From an uncultured Flavobacteriales bacterium (GTDB lineage: Bacteria; Bacteroidota; Bacteroidia; CAIKAF01), in contig CAIKAF010000019.1 of NCBI GenBank assembly GCA_903825395.1, positions 78,668-142,667 on the forward strand: a stretch of DNA of 64,000 nt. The letters are read 5' to 3'. The notes beneath the pieces were generated by a model that saw only the letters and a program-made list of their open reading frames with translations, was not told the origin of the DNA and did not search any database. Below are positions 17,238-25,113 of the stretch, one piece after another. Both the position numbers and the translations under genes were made by a program. Each line of letters starts with the position of its first letter. Within the stretch, counting starts at the first letter, position 1.

Positions 17238-17687
17238 TTAATCGCCGCGGCGTTCGATGTCGCGTTGGATGTCTTTTTCTTTGAGGCTTTGGCGTTTGTC
17301 GTAGAGTTTTTTGCCTTTGGCCAGGCCGATGTGCAATTTGGCTAAGCCCTTTTCATTTAGGAACAGCTTTAAGGGAACGATGGTGAGGCCTTTTTCTTTG
17401 ACTTTGTGCTCCCATTTGTCGATTTCTTTGCGGTTCAATAGGAGTTTTCGTTGTCGTCGGGGGCTGTGGTTGGCGTAGGTTCCAAGGCTATATTCGGGTA
17501 TGAACAAATTGCGGACGAAGGCTTCTCCTTCTGAAATCGCACAAAAGGCTTCATTCAAACTTCCTTTTCCCTCCCGTAGTGATTTGATTTCAGTGCCGGT
17601 GAGTACCATGCCTGCCACCAATTCCTCCAGAATTTCGTATTCAAAATACGCCCGTTTATTTCTAATGTTCACCGAATTCATTCCCAT
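17238..17687 (-). CDS. smpB: SsrA-binding protein
   Basis: SmpB binds tmRNA and is needed to rescue stalled ribosomes. The protein (149 residues from ATG 17687; ATG 17681 is also possible and gives [17 protein letters not shown]) contains the conserved OB-fold core: [56 protein letters not shown] and [35 protein letters not shown] prefer 17687 because a -7 box ends exactly 4 nt before it. The C-terminal tail that enters the decoding site ends in ERRGD. The 3' flank is the palindromic repeat, the 5' flank a 144-bp structured repeat. Confidence 0.95.
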   Translation of the reverse strand: MGMNSVNIRNKRAYFEYEILEELVAGMVLTGTEIKSLREGKGSLNEAFCAISEGEAFVRNLFIPEYSLGTYANHSPRRQRKLLLNRKEIDKWEHKVKEKGLTIVPLKLFLNEKGLAKLHIGLAKGKKLYDKRQSLKEKDIQRDIERRGD

Positions 17688-17691
17688 ACCA

Positions 17692-17699
17692 CAAAAATA
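17692..17699 (-). promoter_or_regulatory. -7 box (TATTTTTG) 4 nt before smpB ATG
   Basis: On the minus strand TATTTTTG is followed by TGGT and ATG (17687). This spacing predicts a leaderless or nearly leaderless smpB mRNA. The structured repeat starts only 40 bp upstream of the box. Confidence 0.55.
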
Positions 17700-17738
17700 C
17701 AACTAATTCATGCATGCTGCTTTAGGTTGATGCCGCCC

Positions 17739-17882
17739 GCGGGCGGGATTGAACAAGGTTGCCCGCAAAGCCGAAAGGGTATGGGCCCGCGAGCGGCGCA
17801 GGCGACTTTAGGAGCCCGCGTAACGCCGCTGGGACCAACCCTTTTGGCTGCGGACTACCTGTGAAAGCCCGGTACCCGCCCT
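17739..17882 (+). repeat. Structured dispersed element, copy A (144 bp)
   Basis: Written in the plus direction, it starts GCGGGCGGGATTGAAC and ends GTACCCGCCCT. Ends pair (GCGGG with CCCGC), AGGTTG pairs with CTACCT with one mismatch, and a private middle stem pairs AGCCGAAAGGGT (17769-17780) with ACCCTTTTGGCT (17838-17849), 12 bp with one G-T. An upper stem AGCGGCG (17792-17798) pairs with CGCCGCT (17824-17830). The apex 17801-17816 is GGC-GA-C-TTTA-G-GA-GCC. It lies between smpB and the sugar transferase gene, starting 9 bp past the latter's stop codon in the opposite orientation. No protein is encoded. Confidence 0.85.
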
Positions 17883-17891
17883 AAAAACATC

Positions 17892-19322
17892 CTATTTTCC
17901 TTCGCCTCGAAGAACGATTAAAAAGGTGTGCAGCAGGATTTTGATGTCGAGCAATAAGCTGGCATTGTGGATGTAGAGCAGGTCAAATTTGAGTCGCTCC
18001 ACCATTTCTTCTACGTTTTCGGCGTAGCCAAATTTTACTTGCCCCCAAGAGGTGATGCCGGGCTTTACGCGGTGCAATAGTCGATAATGCGGAGCTACGG
18101 TTGTGATTTGCTCAATGAAGAATGCTCGCTCTGGTCGCGGACCTACCAATGACATGTCGCCCCGCAATACATTGAAAAATTGAGGGAGTTCATCCAATCT
18201 ATACTTGCGCATGATTCGGCCCCAAGGAGTTATGCGGCGGTCTGCATCGCTGCTTAAGCGAGGGGTGTGCGACTCTGCATTTACTACCATGCTGCGAAAT
18301 TTGTAAATCCTAAACGGTCTGCCATTTAAACCAATTCGTTCATGGTGATAGAAGATTGGCCCCCGGCTATCCATTCGAACACGAATCGCAATGAATGCGA
18401 AAATTGGCGATAAAATAAGCAGCATCAGCCCTGAAATCACTATGTCAAGAGCTCTCTTTACAAATTGTTGCCATGGTGGCATTTTGAGTGCATGGACCTC
18501 CATTAATGGAGTTTCAAAAATATTGGAGAAGCGAACAGTGCCGGAGGTGATATCGTACAAATCAGGTCGGATTCGGATGCGCACTCCAGCCAAATGCAAT
18601 CGACTGATGAGCTGTTGTAAGCTAACATGATCTGTGTGACGAAAGCAAATTACCACATCGTCAATCAGCTGTTGATGTAATACTGTTTCTAATTCATCCA
18701 GATTTCCAAGGTACGGCAAATCGGTCCATGCTGAATTTGAATGCTGGCTTATGTATCCTAAAATTTCAGTTCCGGAAAAAAGGCGCTGTGGATTTAATTT
18801 AGAAAAAACCTCCTGTACTCCCTCGGAATCACCAATTAAAAGGGTAGGGAAGGTGAGTTTCCCGCTGCTAATTTGTTGGTGGTATCTGCTAGTTTGAATT
18901 ACCCTGAGAATCCAGGTAAAACTAAATTGCAAACCAATCAGAACCGCCAACGACCGGTAATAATCGGTATAAAGAAACACGGTGTCATCTAAAATGATAA
19001 AAAAGAACAGGACTAATCCCCCAAAAATGGAAGCGAATAGAGTCCGAAAGAATTCCATGAGCCGGCTTTTTCGGTCTACTTCTTTGTAGTATCCACTTAA
19101 AGCATGAACTGCAAGCCAGAAGGGAGGCAGTACAAGTAGGCCCCAGCGGTAATTGACATCAATCAAGTGGTCATGCCATGGCGACAGATGAAAGTTCCAC
19201 AGGGTTTCAGCCTTTCTAAACAAGAAGAAAAGCGTCCAGGCGGGGAAGCAAGCCAATACGTCGCCCAGCATATAAAAGGCGCGTTTTTTTCGAATCCGTT
19301 GAAGAGCCTGTCTTGCCTGCAT
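17892..19322 (-). CDS. Undecaprenyl-phosphate sugar phosphotransferase (polyisoprenyl-phosphate hexose-1-P transferase)
   Basis: The 476-residue product has about four N-terminal transmembrane helices, a central CoA-binding-like Rossmann part (about 150-255), and the C-terminal catalytic domain of the bacterial sugar transferase family: KRALDIVISGLMLLILSPIF, RIGLNGRPFRIYKFRSMV, YRLDELPQFFNVLRGDMSLVGPRPE. It loads a sugar-1-phosphate onto undecaprenyl phosphate as the first step of an exopolysaccharide or O-antigen unit (WcaJ/WbaP type). It is the last gene of an operon after a lipoprotein (1-bp overlap) and a Gfo/Idh oxidoreductase. Confidence 0.92.
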   Translation of the reverse strand: MQARQALQRIRKKRAFYMLGDVLACFPAWTLFFLFRKAETLWNFHLSPWHDHLIDVNYRWGLLVLPPFWLAVHALSGYYKEVDRKSRLMEFFRTLFASIFGGLVLFFFIILDDTVFLYTDYYRSLAVLIGLQFSFTWILRVIQTSRYHQQISSGKLTFPTLLIGDSEGVQEVFSKLNPQRLFSGTEILGYISQHSNSAWTDLPYLGNLDELETVLHQQLIDDVVICFRHTDHVSLQQLISRLHLAGVRIRIRPDLYDITSGTVRFSNIFETPLMEVHALKMPPWQQFVKRALDIVISGLMLLILSPIFAFIAIRVRMDSRGPIFYHHERIGLNGRPFRIYKFRSMVVNAESHTPRLSSDADRRITPWGRIMRKYRLDELPQFFNVLRGDMSLVGPRPERAFFIEQITTVAPHYRLLHRVKPGITSWGQVKFGYAENVEEMVERLKFDLLYIHNASLLLDIKILLHTFLIVLRGEGK

Positions 19323-20203
19323 CAGTACACCAGCTTTAGGTTGTCAATATAGACGCGTTGATCGGCGATGGAAGTATCTTGTGGTACTCGAATGAAGAGG
19401 TGGACGGCTTCAGATGTGCCGCTCAACTGATCGACCAGATTTGTAATATTTACATAGAGTTTATTGTATTCTTGGCGTGGTCGGACTCCAATAAGTGAAG
19501 CCGCTTGATTTGAGCCTGCGGCTCGTAGGCCCAATAAGAAATCGCAATTGTTGCGGTAATCCATTTCGATAAAATAACCTGCTTTTCCTGTTGGAACGGG
19601 TAGGCTGCTGGTTTCCAGAATCATATCTTGATCACCTTCGGGAAGGTAAAGCTGTAAGCAGCCCTGTCCCTCGTAGGCTTCCGTTTCATTTAACAAAATG
19701 GAATAAAAACCACCACCTTGAACAATGGCCAAGGACATTCCGTTCAACTGAGCTTGATCAAAGGTTTGATTTACCGGAACTACAAATCCTTTTGGATACC
19801 GAACTCTGGGGAAGACCGTTGCAGTATCCATCGCATTAAGGTTTATCTTTTTTTGCCAGGGGGCATAAAAGGGATATCTGCCGGCCTGAGTGGCAATCCC
19901 GTTTTCAGATATCCCTCCAAAAACAGTAATTTCAACTTCACCTTCTTCTAAGACGGGAATTACCGCAGGCAGCCAGAAAACTCCAAGGAGGTTGTCGTTG
20001 GCATACACCCAGGCGTAGCGAATGGCATGTGAAACGGTACCTGTGGAATCGAAAGAAGTGCTATCTACGGCAATGGTATCAATGTGCAGGAAGCTGGGTG
20101 TTGCTGCGGGTGAAGTGTCGCAACTGCTTGAACACAAAATTGCCCCTAGACAAAAGCCCAGAATATGTATTGGAGAAGGAATGAAGCCTTTATTCAACTG
20201 CAT
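19322..20203 (-). CDS. Conserved Bacteroidota lipoprotein of unknown function
   Basis: The 293-residue product has a type II signal peptide (ILGFCLGAILCSSSCDTS; the lipobox cysteine is probably that of SSSC). It then shows a carboxypeptidase-like beta stretch (IRYAWVYANDNLLGVFWLPAVIPVL) and ends VYIDNLKLVY, typical of surface beta-sandwich proteins. I do not recognise a named domain; similar lipoproteins are common in Bacteroidota. It overlaps the oxidoreductase gene upstream by 14 bp and the sugar transferase downstream by 1 bp (TGATG), so it is part of a polysaccharide operon, and a role in envelope polysaccharide handling is only inferred from that. Confidence 0.75.
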   Translation of the reverse strand: MQLNKGFIPSPIHILGFCLGAILCSSSCDTSPAATPSFLHIDTIAVDSTSFDSTGTVSHAIRYAWVYANDNLLGVFWLPAVIPVLEEGEVEITVFGGISENGIATQAGRYPFYAPWQKKINLNAMDTATVFPRVRYPKGFVVPVNQTFDQAQLNGMSLAIVQGGGFYSILLNETEAYEGQGCLQLYLPEGDQDMILETSSLPVPTGKAGYFIEMDYRNNCDFLLGLRAAGSNQAASLIGVRPRQEYNKLYVNITNLVDQLSGTSEAVHLFIRVPQDTSIADQRVYIDNLKLVY

Positions 20204-21098
20204 AAATCAAAGATTGCATAATTTTTTCAGCCAATTCAACATTTTTTAATCCGGCCTGTAGGTCAACCTTGGGCGAGCTGCCATTAAGAATCGCAGTGCC
20301 CCAATCTTCCAATTCATCTAAAATGGCATTGTTGGGTTGAATTAAGGGAGATAGGCTGTCTTGAAGCGGAGGTGTCCAGGATTGGATGGTCAGGGAATGG
20401 TTGAGTAAATCTAAATCAATGGTTTTATTATGTTCATAGACAGTAAGGCTTCGGTACTTTCGCACATGGGCTCGGCTGGCAAGCATTAAAGCCGTAGCTC
20501 CGTTTGCAAATTCCAGTTGCACCTCGGCCGTATCGCAAGACTGAGTGAACGAGCGGTGGCCCCTAGCCTGAACGGAAACCACGGGACTTTGAATTAAAGC
20601 AAGAATCAAGTCGATGTCGTGAATCATCATATCGAGCACCACTGACACATCCAATCCTCGACTACCTTGGGTGGCATATCGAACTGCTTCAATGCGTTGA
20701 GGTTTAGAGATAAAGGGCAGAGCGGCAGAGAATGCAGGATTAAAGCGTTCAACATGTCCAACCGCCCCAATCGTATTGTTTTTTCCAATCAGCTCTACAA
20801 GCTTTTGTGCTTCTAGCGCGGTTTGTGTAACGGGTTTCTCAATAAAAACATGCTTTCCACCGAGTATAGCAAATTGGGCCAGTTCAAAATGGGCGCTGGT
20901 GCTGGTGCAAATGCTTAATGCCTCCACCTGATCAATGAGCTCATTTAGGCTATTGAAAAACGTATGCTCTGCTGAGAGATTCGAAACCTGCGGATCATAA
21001 AAGCCTAAAAAATCGAACATGTTTGAGTTTTGCAGCAGTTTTCCATGGATTTTCCCCATGTGGCCAGCTCCAATTACCCCAACTTTCAAAACGCCCAT
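20190..21098 (-). CDS. Gfo/Idh/MocA family oxidoreductase
   Basis: The 302-residue enzyme has the NAD(P)-binding motif GVIGAGHMGKIHGKLL at the N-terminus and the family's EKP motif in HVFIEKPVTQTALEAQKLVEL (about residue 90). Family members reduce or oxidise sugars and cyclitols. As the first gene of an operon with a lipoprotein and a polyprenyl sugar transferase, it probably makes a modified sugar nucleotide. Promoter -7 box TAAATTTG at 21115-21122. Confidence 0.88.
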   Translation of the reverse strand: MGVLKVGVIGAGHMGKIHGKLLQNSNMFDFLGFYDPQVSNLSAEHTFFNSLNELIDQVEALSICTSTSAHFELAQFAILGGKHVFIEKPVTQTALEAQKLVELIGKNNTIGAVGHVERFNPAFSAALPFISKPQRIEAVRYATQGSRGLDVSVVLDMMIHDIDLILALIQSPVVSVQARGHRSFTQSCDTAEVQLEFANGATALMLASRAHVRKYRSLTVYEHNKTIDLDLLNHSLTIQSWTPPLQDSLSPLIQPNNAILDELEDWGTAILNGSSPKVDLQAGLKNVELAEKIMQSLIYAVE

Positions 21099-21114
21099 TG
21101 TTAGTATGTTTTCA

Positions 21115-21122
21115 CAAATTTA
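21115..21122 (-). promoter_or_regulatory. -7 box (TAAATTTG) of the polysaccharide operon
   Basis: Minus-strand TAAATTTG ends 16 nt before the ATG at 21098. A plus-strand box with the same eight bases lies at 21147-21154, so the 60-bp gap carries divergent promoters. Confidence 0.5.
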
Positions 21123-21146
21123 CACTTTTTAGGCCCCCCATCGATT

Positions 21147-21154
21147 TAAATTTG
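21147..21154 (+). promoter_or_regulatory. -7 box (TAAATTTG) 4 nt before pcm ATG
   Basis: TAAATTTG, then TCCT, then the ATG at 21159. The spacing predicts a leaderless pcm mRNA. Confidence 0.5.
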
Positions 21155-21158
21155 TCCT

Positions 21159-21806
21159 ATGGATTCATATCGGTATATGGGGTTACGGAAGCAGCTGGTA
21201 GATCTGCTATCCTCGAAGGGAATTAAGGATGAAAAGGTATTGGCTGCCATTGGTAAGGTGCCTCGTCATGCATTCATAGATACTCAATTTGATCAATATG
21301 CCTATCAGGATATGGCCTTTAAAATAGGAGCAGGGCAAACAATCAGTCAGCCCTTCACTGTTGCATTTCAAACGGAGCTTTTGAATGCATCGAGGGGGAT
21401 GAAGGTCCTAGAGATTGGAACAGGTTCTGGCTATCAAACCTCTGTATTGATGGAATTGGGCTTAAAAGTTTTTTCAATTGAGCGGCAGCGAATTTTATAC
21501 GAAAGAGTCAAGATATTGCTGCCTCAATTGGGTTATTCTCCGAAATTGTTTTTTGGGGATGGTTTTGCGGGGAAGTCGGCCTTTGCTCCTTTTGACCGCA
21601 TTTTAGTTACATGTGGAGCGCCCTTTGTGCCTCAGGCTTTATTGGAACAGCTTAAGGTTGGAGGAGCCTTGGTAATACCGGTTGGAGAGGGTGAGGTACA
21701 GGAGATGCTTCGTATTGAAAGGGGCCAAGACGGAAATACTAGAACTGAAAGTTTTGGGGAATTCAAATTTGTGCCCATGCTTCCAGAGCGATCAAACGAC
21801 ATTTAG
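21159..21806 (+). CDS. pcm: Protein-L-isoaspartate O-methyltransferase
   Basis: The enzyme methylates isoaspartyl residues in damaged proteins with S-adenosylmethionine. The 215-residue product has the conserved entry VLAAIGKVPRHAFIDTQF, the substrate loop IGAGQTISQPFTVAFQTELL, the SAM-binding motif VLEIGTGSGYQTSVL (about residues 80-94), and motif II/III FDRILVTCGAPFVPQALLEQLKVGGALVIPVG. The first residues (MDSYRYMGLRKQLVDLL) match the usual family start, so ATG 21159 is sound despite its closeness to the -7 box. Confidence 0.95.
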   Translation: MDSYRYMGLRKQLVDLLSSKGIKDEKVLAAIGKVPRHAFIDTQFDQYAYQDMAFKIGAGQTISQPFTVAFQTELLNASRGMKVLEIGTGSGYQTSVLMELGLKVFSIERQRILYERVKILLPQLGYSPKLFFGDGFAGKSAFAPFDRILVTCGAPFVPQALLEQLKVGGALVIPVGEGEVQEMLRIERGQDGNTRTESFGEFKFVPMLPERSNDI

Positions 21807-22035
21807 GGTATTTGGGTACTCCTAATTTGGGTTTAGGGATGGACGGGCGTATTTGAATTTTTTGGAACGATTTGATAGGAATAGGTGTGAAACCCGCTTT
21901 CAAATTGGAAAAAATCCGTTTTCTATTGCTTCAAGTTTGATTTAGGCATTTTAATGAGGTAGCAGGTTTGCGGCTTTATGATAAAATTAAACATGTCTAC
22001 AAGTCCATTGTTGTTTATATGGTAAAACGACCTAG

Positions 22036-22191
22036 ATGCATAAAAAGAGAAATTTACCTGAGAAAACGTGTGTAGTTTGCTTGCGGCCATTTTCTTGGCG
22101 GAAGAAATGGGAGAAGAATTGGGAGGAGGTGAAATATTGTAGCCGAGCGTGTCGGGAAGGGAAGTGGAAGTTAGAAAGGGTTGGGGAGTAG
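22036..22191 (+). CDS. DUF2256 family small protein (51 aa)
   Basis: ATG 22036 to TAG 22191 encodes 51 residues beginning [21 protein letters not shown], followed by [19 protein letters not shown]. The two CxxC-like pairs (CVVC and CSRAC) and the tryptophan-rich middle [16 protein letters not shown] match the short DUF2256 family as I recall it, suggesting a zinc-binding knuckle. The second cysteine pair has the spacing C-x3-C. Function of the family is unknown. It stands alone, 229 bp after pcm, and could be missed because of its size. A minus-strand open frame covers the same DNA but has no recognisable product. Confidence 0.8.
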   Translation: MHKKRNLPEKTCVVCLRPFSWRKKWEKNWEEVKYCSRACREGKWKLERVGE

Positions 22192-22957
22192 GGGGGCAAC
22201 ATTTCAGAGAATTCTTTTTGAGATGAATTGGAGTTGATTTTTTTGATGGGATTGGGTTGGGGGTTTGGGTTGGAGGTGTTCAAGGGAGATGGTATTTGGT
22301 AGAGGGTGGTGAGGGTTTGTGATTTAATGGAGTGCCCTTGGGTGCCTTTGGAAACGGTTGTTGCCAATACGTTTGCATCCGAACCAAAAACTGGCTGGAT
22401 GTCTTCCCTTGGGCCGGGCCGCCTTTTGCCAAGAAAACGAGAGTGATTAAAAAGATGCTCAGGCGAAGTAACCCTCATTCAAGCTCCCGCCGATTATCCT
22501 TTTTACTCTCCTAAGTTGTAAAGGCTGATCTGCCGCACCAACCCAGTCTCATACCCGAGATTCCCGCTTTCCCATTTTTCAAAGTTTCCTTTGATAAATA
22601 CGAAAGCATTTCTGAGACCCCCCATATGAATTCAGACAAACCTTTCGGTTTATCTTACCTTCAAACAAACTTCACATCATAAAAATAACCCGAAGTGTTC
22701 CTCGCCACCCCAATACGTGACGAAGCAAAAAAGAACGTTTCCACCAGTGTCCTACAAAGATACCGAAGTTGAGTTTAACTGTCAAGGGTAATGGAGCACT
22801 TTTTTTACAATAGGCACATTTTCGCTTGGATTAAGGGAATAATAAAGGCCCATTTGTAAGCAAGAGGTTAAGTTGAATGAAAGCCAATCCCCTTTCTATT
22901 TTAAAATTCCAAATGGAAGAAAGGTTAGGAATTTGAATTTAGATATGCTCAGGAAAG
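22192..22957. other. Gene-free stretch of about 0.77 kb
   Basis: No supported gene lies here. The first part is purine-rich on the plus strand, with a four-run guanine motif at 22248-22269. The region around 22330-22480 contains open frames on both strands, including a minus-strand frame over 22032-22478, but none shows a domain or consistent composition. It may be an eroded gene or simply spacer between DUF2256 and the L19 terminator. No tRNA-like T-arm was seen. Confidence 0.5.
22248..22269 (+). other. Candidate G-quadruplex motif
   Basis: Four guanine runs of 3, 3, 5 and 3 bases are separated by loops of 3, 2 and 3 bases, which fits the canonical G3+ N1-7 pattern on the plus strand. It lies 57 nt past the DUF2256 stop codon. 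Formation is untested. Confidence 0.6.
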
Positions 22958-22958
22958 C

Positions 22959-22986
22959 AAAAAAAAGCCAGTTTCATACTGGCTTT
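22959..22986 (-). terminator. Rho-independent terminator of rplS
   Basis: On the minus strand AAAGCCAGT and ACTGGCTTT form a 9-bp stem with a 5-nt loop followed by a run of T, starting 11 nt past the rplS stop codon. Confidence 0.85.
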
Positions 22987-22997
22987 AAAGATGAAAT

Positions 22998-23354
22998 TTA
23001 TGCTGTAACGATTTTCTCTTTGATTCTTGCCGACTTGCCGGATAGGCCACGAAGATAGAATAATCTTGCCCGACGAACCTTTCCTTTACGTAACACGGTC
23101 AAAGAATCGATAAATGGGGTATTTTCCGGAAAAATACGTTCTACCCCTACACCGCCTGAAATTTTGCGAACTGTAAAAGTAGCTGTGGAACCACTGCCTC
23201 TTCGCTGAATAACTACCCCTTGGAACTGTTGAATACGCTCTTTGTTGCCCTCACGAATCTTATACGCCACATTGACAGTGTCTCCGGCTTTAAATGACGG
23301 CAGTTCATTTCTTTTGGTCAACTGCTCTTCTACAAACTGAATTAGTGATGACAT
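22998..23354 (-). CDS. rplS: 50S ribosomal protein L19
   Basis: L19 sits at the 30S-50S interface of the ribosome. From ATG 23354 the product has 118 residues starting [21 protein letters not shown]. It holds the conserved core [61 protein letters not shown] and [25 protein letters not shown]. An upstream in-frame start would add six residues not found in the family. It is not next to rpsP-rimM here (those are 2 kb away on the opposite strand), unlike the classical rpsP-rimM-trmD-rplS order. Confidence 0.97.
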   Translation of the reverse strand: MSSLIQFVEEQLTKRNELPSFKAGDTVNVAYKIREGNKERIQQFQGVVIQRRGSGSTATFTVRKISGGVGVERIFPENTPFIDSLTVLRKGKVRRARLFYLRGLSGKSARIKEKIVTA

Positions 23355-23561
23355 AATGGTATTCTTTAACAAGCATTCCCGAATGGGTTGGCAAAATTAA
23401 CTTGAAAATTCCGAAATTCCAAAGGTGAAAGGAAATTGAGGGCTGATGGGCTATGATTTTTGGGTGGGGTATGGTTAAAAATAGTTGATAAAGCAGTACT
23501 TTTATGGTCTAAAAATAGCAATTTCAGAGTTTCAACTGAGTTGTTTAAAACAAGATAAGCT

Positions 23562-24602
23562 ATGCAAGTTAAGCCCATGGATTTGGTTCGGGAGATTCGT
23601 TCTTCTGGGGCTTCTCCGTTGATTTTAGTTGGTGGGGCAGAGGGTTTTTTCTTAGATGAAGTCGAGCAGGCCTTATTGGAAACTGTATTATCGGAGGAGG
23701 AAAAATCCTTCAACTTGGATATAATTTATGGTTCTGAAGCCAATGCTGAACAGATAATTTCGATTGCCAAAAGTTATCCGATGATGGCGGAACGAAGGTT
23801 GGTTTTGGTGCGAGAAGCTCAAAATTTACATGCAAGAGAATGGGAAAAGCTAGCACCTTATTTGAATGCTCCATCTTCCAGTACCGTATTGGCTTTTTTA
23901 CATAGGAATAAAGATCCGGATAAACGTAGATCGGCAATCAAGTCAATTATATCATCTAAATCCGCTCGTTTTTCTGAGGCAAAACCAATGTCAGAAGAGG
24001 GGTTGGTAGATTTTATTTTTGCTAAGGCTGGGCAGAACCAATTAAAGTTTGATGCTCGTGCTGCTTTTGCTCTTAAGGAATTGTTGGGATCGAATTTGTC
24101 GCGCATTGTATCTGAGATTGAGAAAATTCGGCTTTCAGTTCCTGCTGGCGCTGAAATTAAGTTGGAAAAGGTTATTGATCAGGTTGGTTTGAGCCGTGAA
24201 TTTAACATGTTTGATGTTCCAAACTACCTTGCCCAAAGGAATGAGGTGAGGTTGATGCGTACTACCATGTATATGGCGAGAAATACCAACAAATATCCCT
24301 TACCTATGTTGGTTGGGGTATTGTATAATTTCTATTCAAAATTGTTGGCGATTCAAAGTATCTATTTTGAAAATCAACGTTTGCAAAAACAGGGTAAGCC
24401 AGGTCGAGATCCCTTTAGGGTAATTCGGGTTTTTGATTCTGCCAACATGCATTCAGCACTTAAATCCTTAACGATGGAAAAGACGGCTAAATCTCTTGAG
24501 ATTTTACGGGAATATGACCATAAATCTAAAGGTATTCATCGGTCTTCAGCCCCTGAGGACGCTTTAATGAAGGAACTTATGTTGAAATTGTTGTACGTAT
24601 GA
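23562..24602 (+). CDS. holA: DNA polymerase III subunit delta
   Basis: Delta is the clamp-loader wrench that opens the beta clamp. The 346-residue product has the family opening SPLILVGGAEGFFLDEVEQALLETVL, the second-domain segment AERRLVLVREAQNL and FLHRNKDPDKRRSAIK, and the C-terminal collar region (KEYDHKSKGIHRSSAPEDALMKELMLKLL in outline). Length and order match Bacteroidota HolA. It overlaps the next gene (EVE protein) by 4 bp. Confidence 0.92.
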   Translation: MQVKPMDLVREIRSSGASPLILVGGAEGFFLDEVEQALLETVLSEEEKSFNLDIIYGSEANAEQIISIAKSYPMMAERRLVLVREAQNLHAREWEKLAPYLNAPSSSTVLAFLHRNKDPDKRRSAIKSIISSKSARFSEAKPMSEEGLVDFIFAKAGQNQLKFDARAAFALKELLGSNLSRIVSEIEKIRLSVPAGAEIKLEKVIDQVGLSREFNMFDVPNYLAQRNEVRLMRTTMYMARNTNKYPLPMLVGVLYNFYSKLLAIQSIYFENQRLQKQGKPGRDPFRVIRVFDSANMHSALKSLTMEKTAKSLEILREYDHKSKGIHRSSAPEDALMKELMLKLLYV

Positions 24603-25030
24603 ATTCTAGAATTTGGTTGATTAAGTCGGAGCCCTTTAAGTACGCATGGGAGAATATGTTGGCCGATGGTCGTACTTTTTGGGATGGAGTGCGTAATCAT
24701 CAGGCAAAGAACAATCTGTTGGAGATGCGGGTAGGAGATTTCGCTTTTTTTTATCATAGCAATGAGGGAATGGAAATCGTTGGAATTGTTCAGGTGGTTC
24801 GTGAGGCCTATCCCGATCCAACCGCCACGGAGGGACCATGGGTTGTTGTGGACGTTGAGCCCAAGCTTTCATTTGAAACTACCGTTTCTTTGGCGCAGCT
24901 TAAGGCGGATCCCATATGCTCAGGTATGGCATTGGTCCGTCAAAGTCGATTATCGGTTTCGCCAGTAACAGAATCTGAATTCAATCGGATTTGTGAATTG
25001 GCGAATTTGAATCCAGCGGGTTTTGTTTAA
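24599..25030 (+). CDS. EVE domain protein
   Basis: The 143-residue product is a single EVE domain: IWLIKSEPFKYAWENML, FWDGVRNHQAKNNLLEMRVGDFAFFYHSNEGMEIVGIVQVVREAYPDPTA and WVVVDVEPKL. The EVE fold is related to PUA and YTH domains that read modified bases, and stand-alone EVE proteins are thought to bind modified nucleic acid. The gene is translationally coupled to holA (ATGA overlap); whether it acts in replication or RNA is unknown. Confidence 0.9.
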   Translation: MNSRIWLIKSEPFKYAWENMLADGRTFWDGVRNHQAKNNLLEMRVGDFAFFYHSNEGMEIVGIVQVVREAYPDPTATEGPWVVVDVEPKLSFETTVSLAQLKADPICSGMALVRQSRLSVSPVTESEFNRICELANLNPAGFV

Positions 25031-25059
25031 AAGAAATAGGAAAATTCGAAAATTCGTTG

Positions 25060-25067
25060 CACCTTTG
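25060..25067 (+). promoter_or_regulatory. Weak -7 box candidate (CACCTTTG) before rpsP
   Basis: CACCTTTG differs from TAnnTTTG at the first base and lies 46 nt before the rpsP ATG in the only intergenic gap of this run. Tentative. Confidence 0.3.
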
Positions 25068-25113
25068 CCCCCTCATAAATAACCTTTTACAGTAACACTT
25101 AATCTTAAGGACC

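Noticed and set aside
17739..17882. Structured element as integron attC site
   Set aside because: The R-box pattern RYYYAAC and GTTRRRY is not met at the two ends, no integrase gene is present, and the copies are not arranged between cassettes.
17739..17882. Structured element as group II intron fragment or tRNA-like gene
   Set aside because: There is no GUGYG start, no domain V, no acceptor/CCA stem and no intron-encoded protein; GGATTGAAC only superficially recalls a T-arm.
22032..22478. 148-codon minus-strand frame over DUF2256 and beyond
   Set aside because: Its C-terminal half is the reverse of a convincing plus-strand protein, and the N-terminal half shows no family I recognise. It is possible but unsupported.
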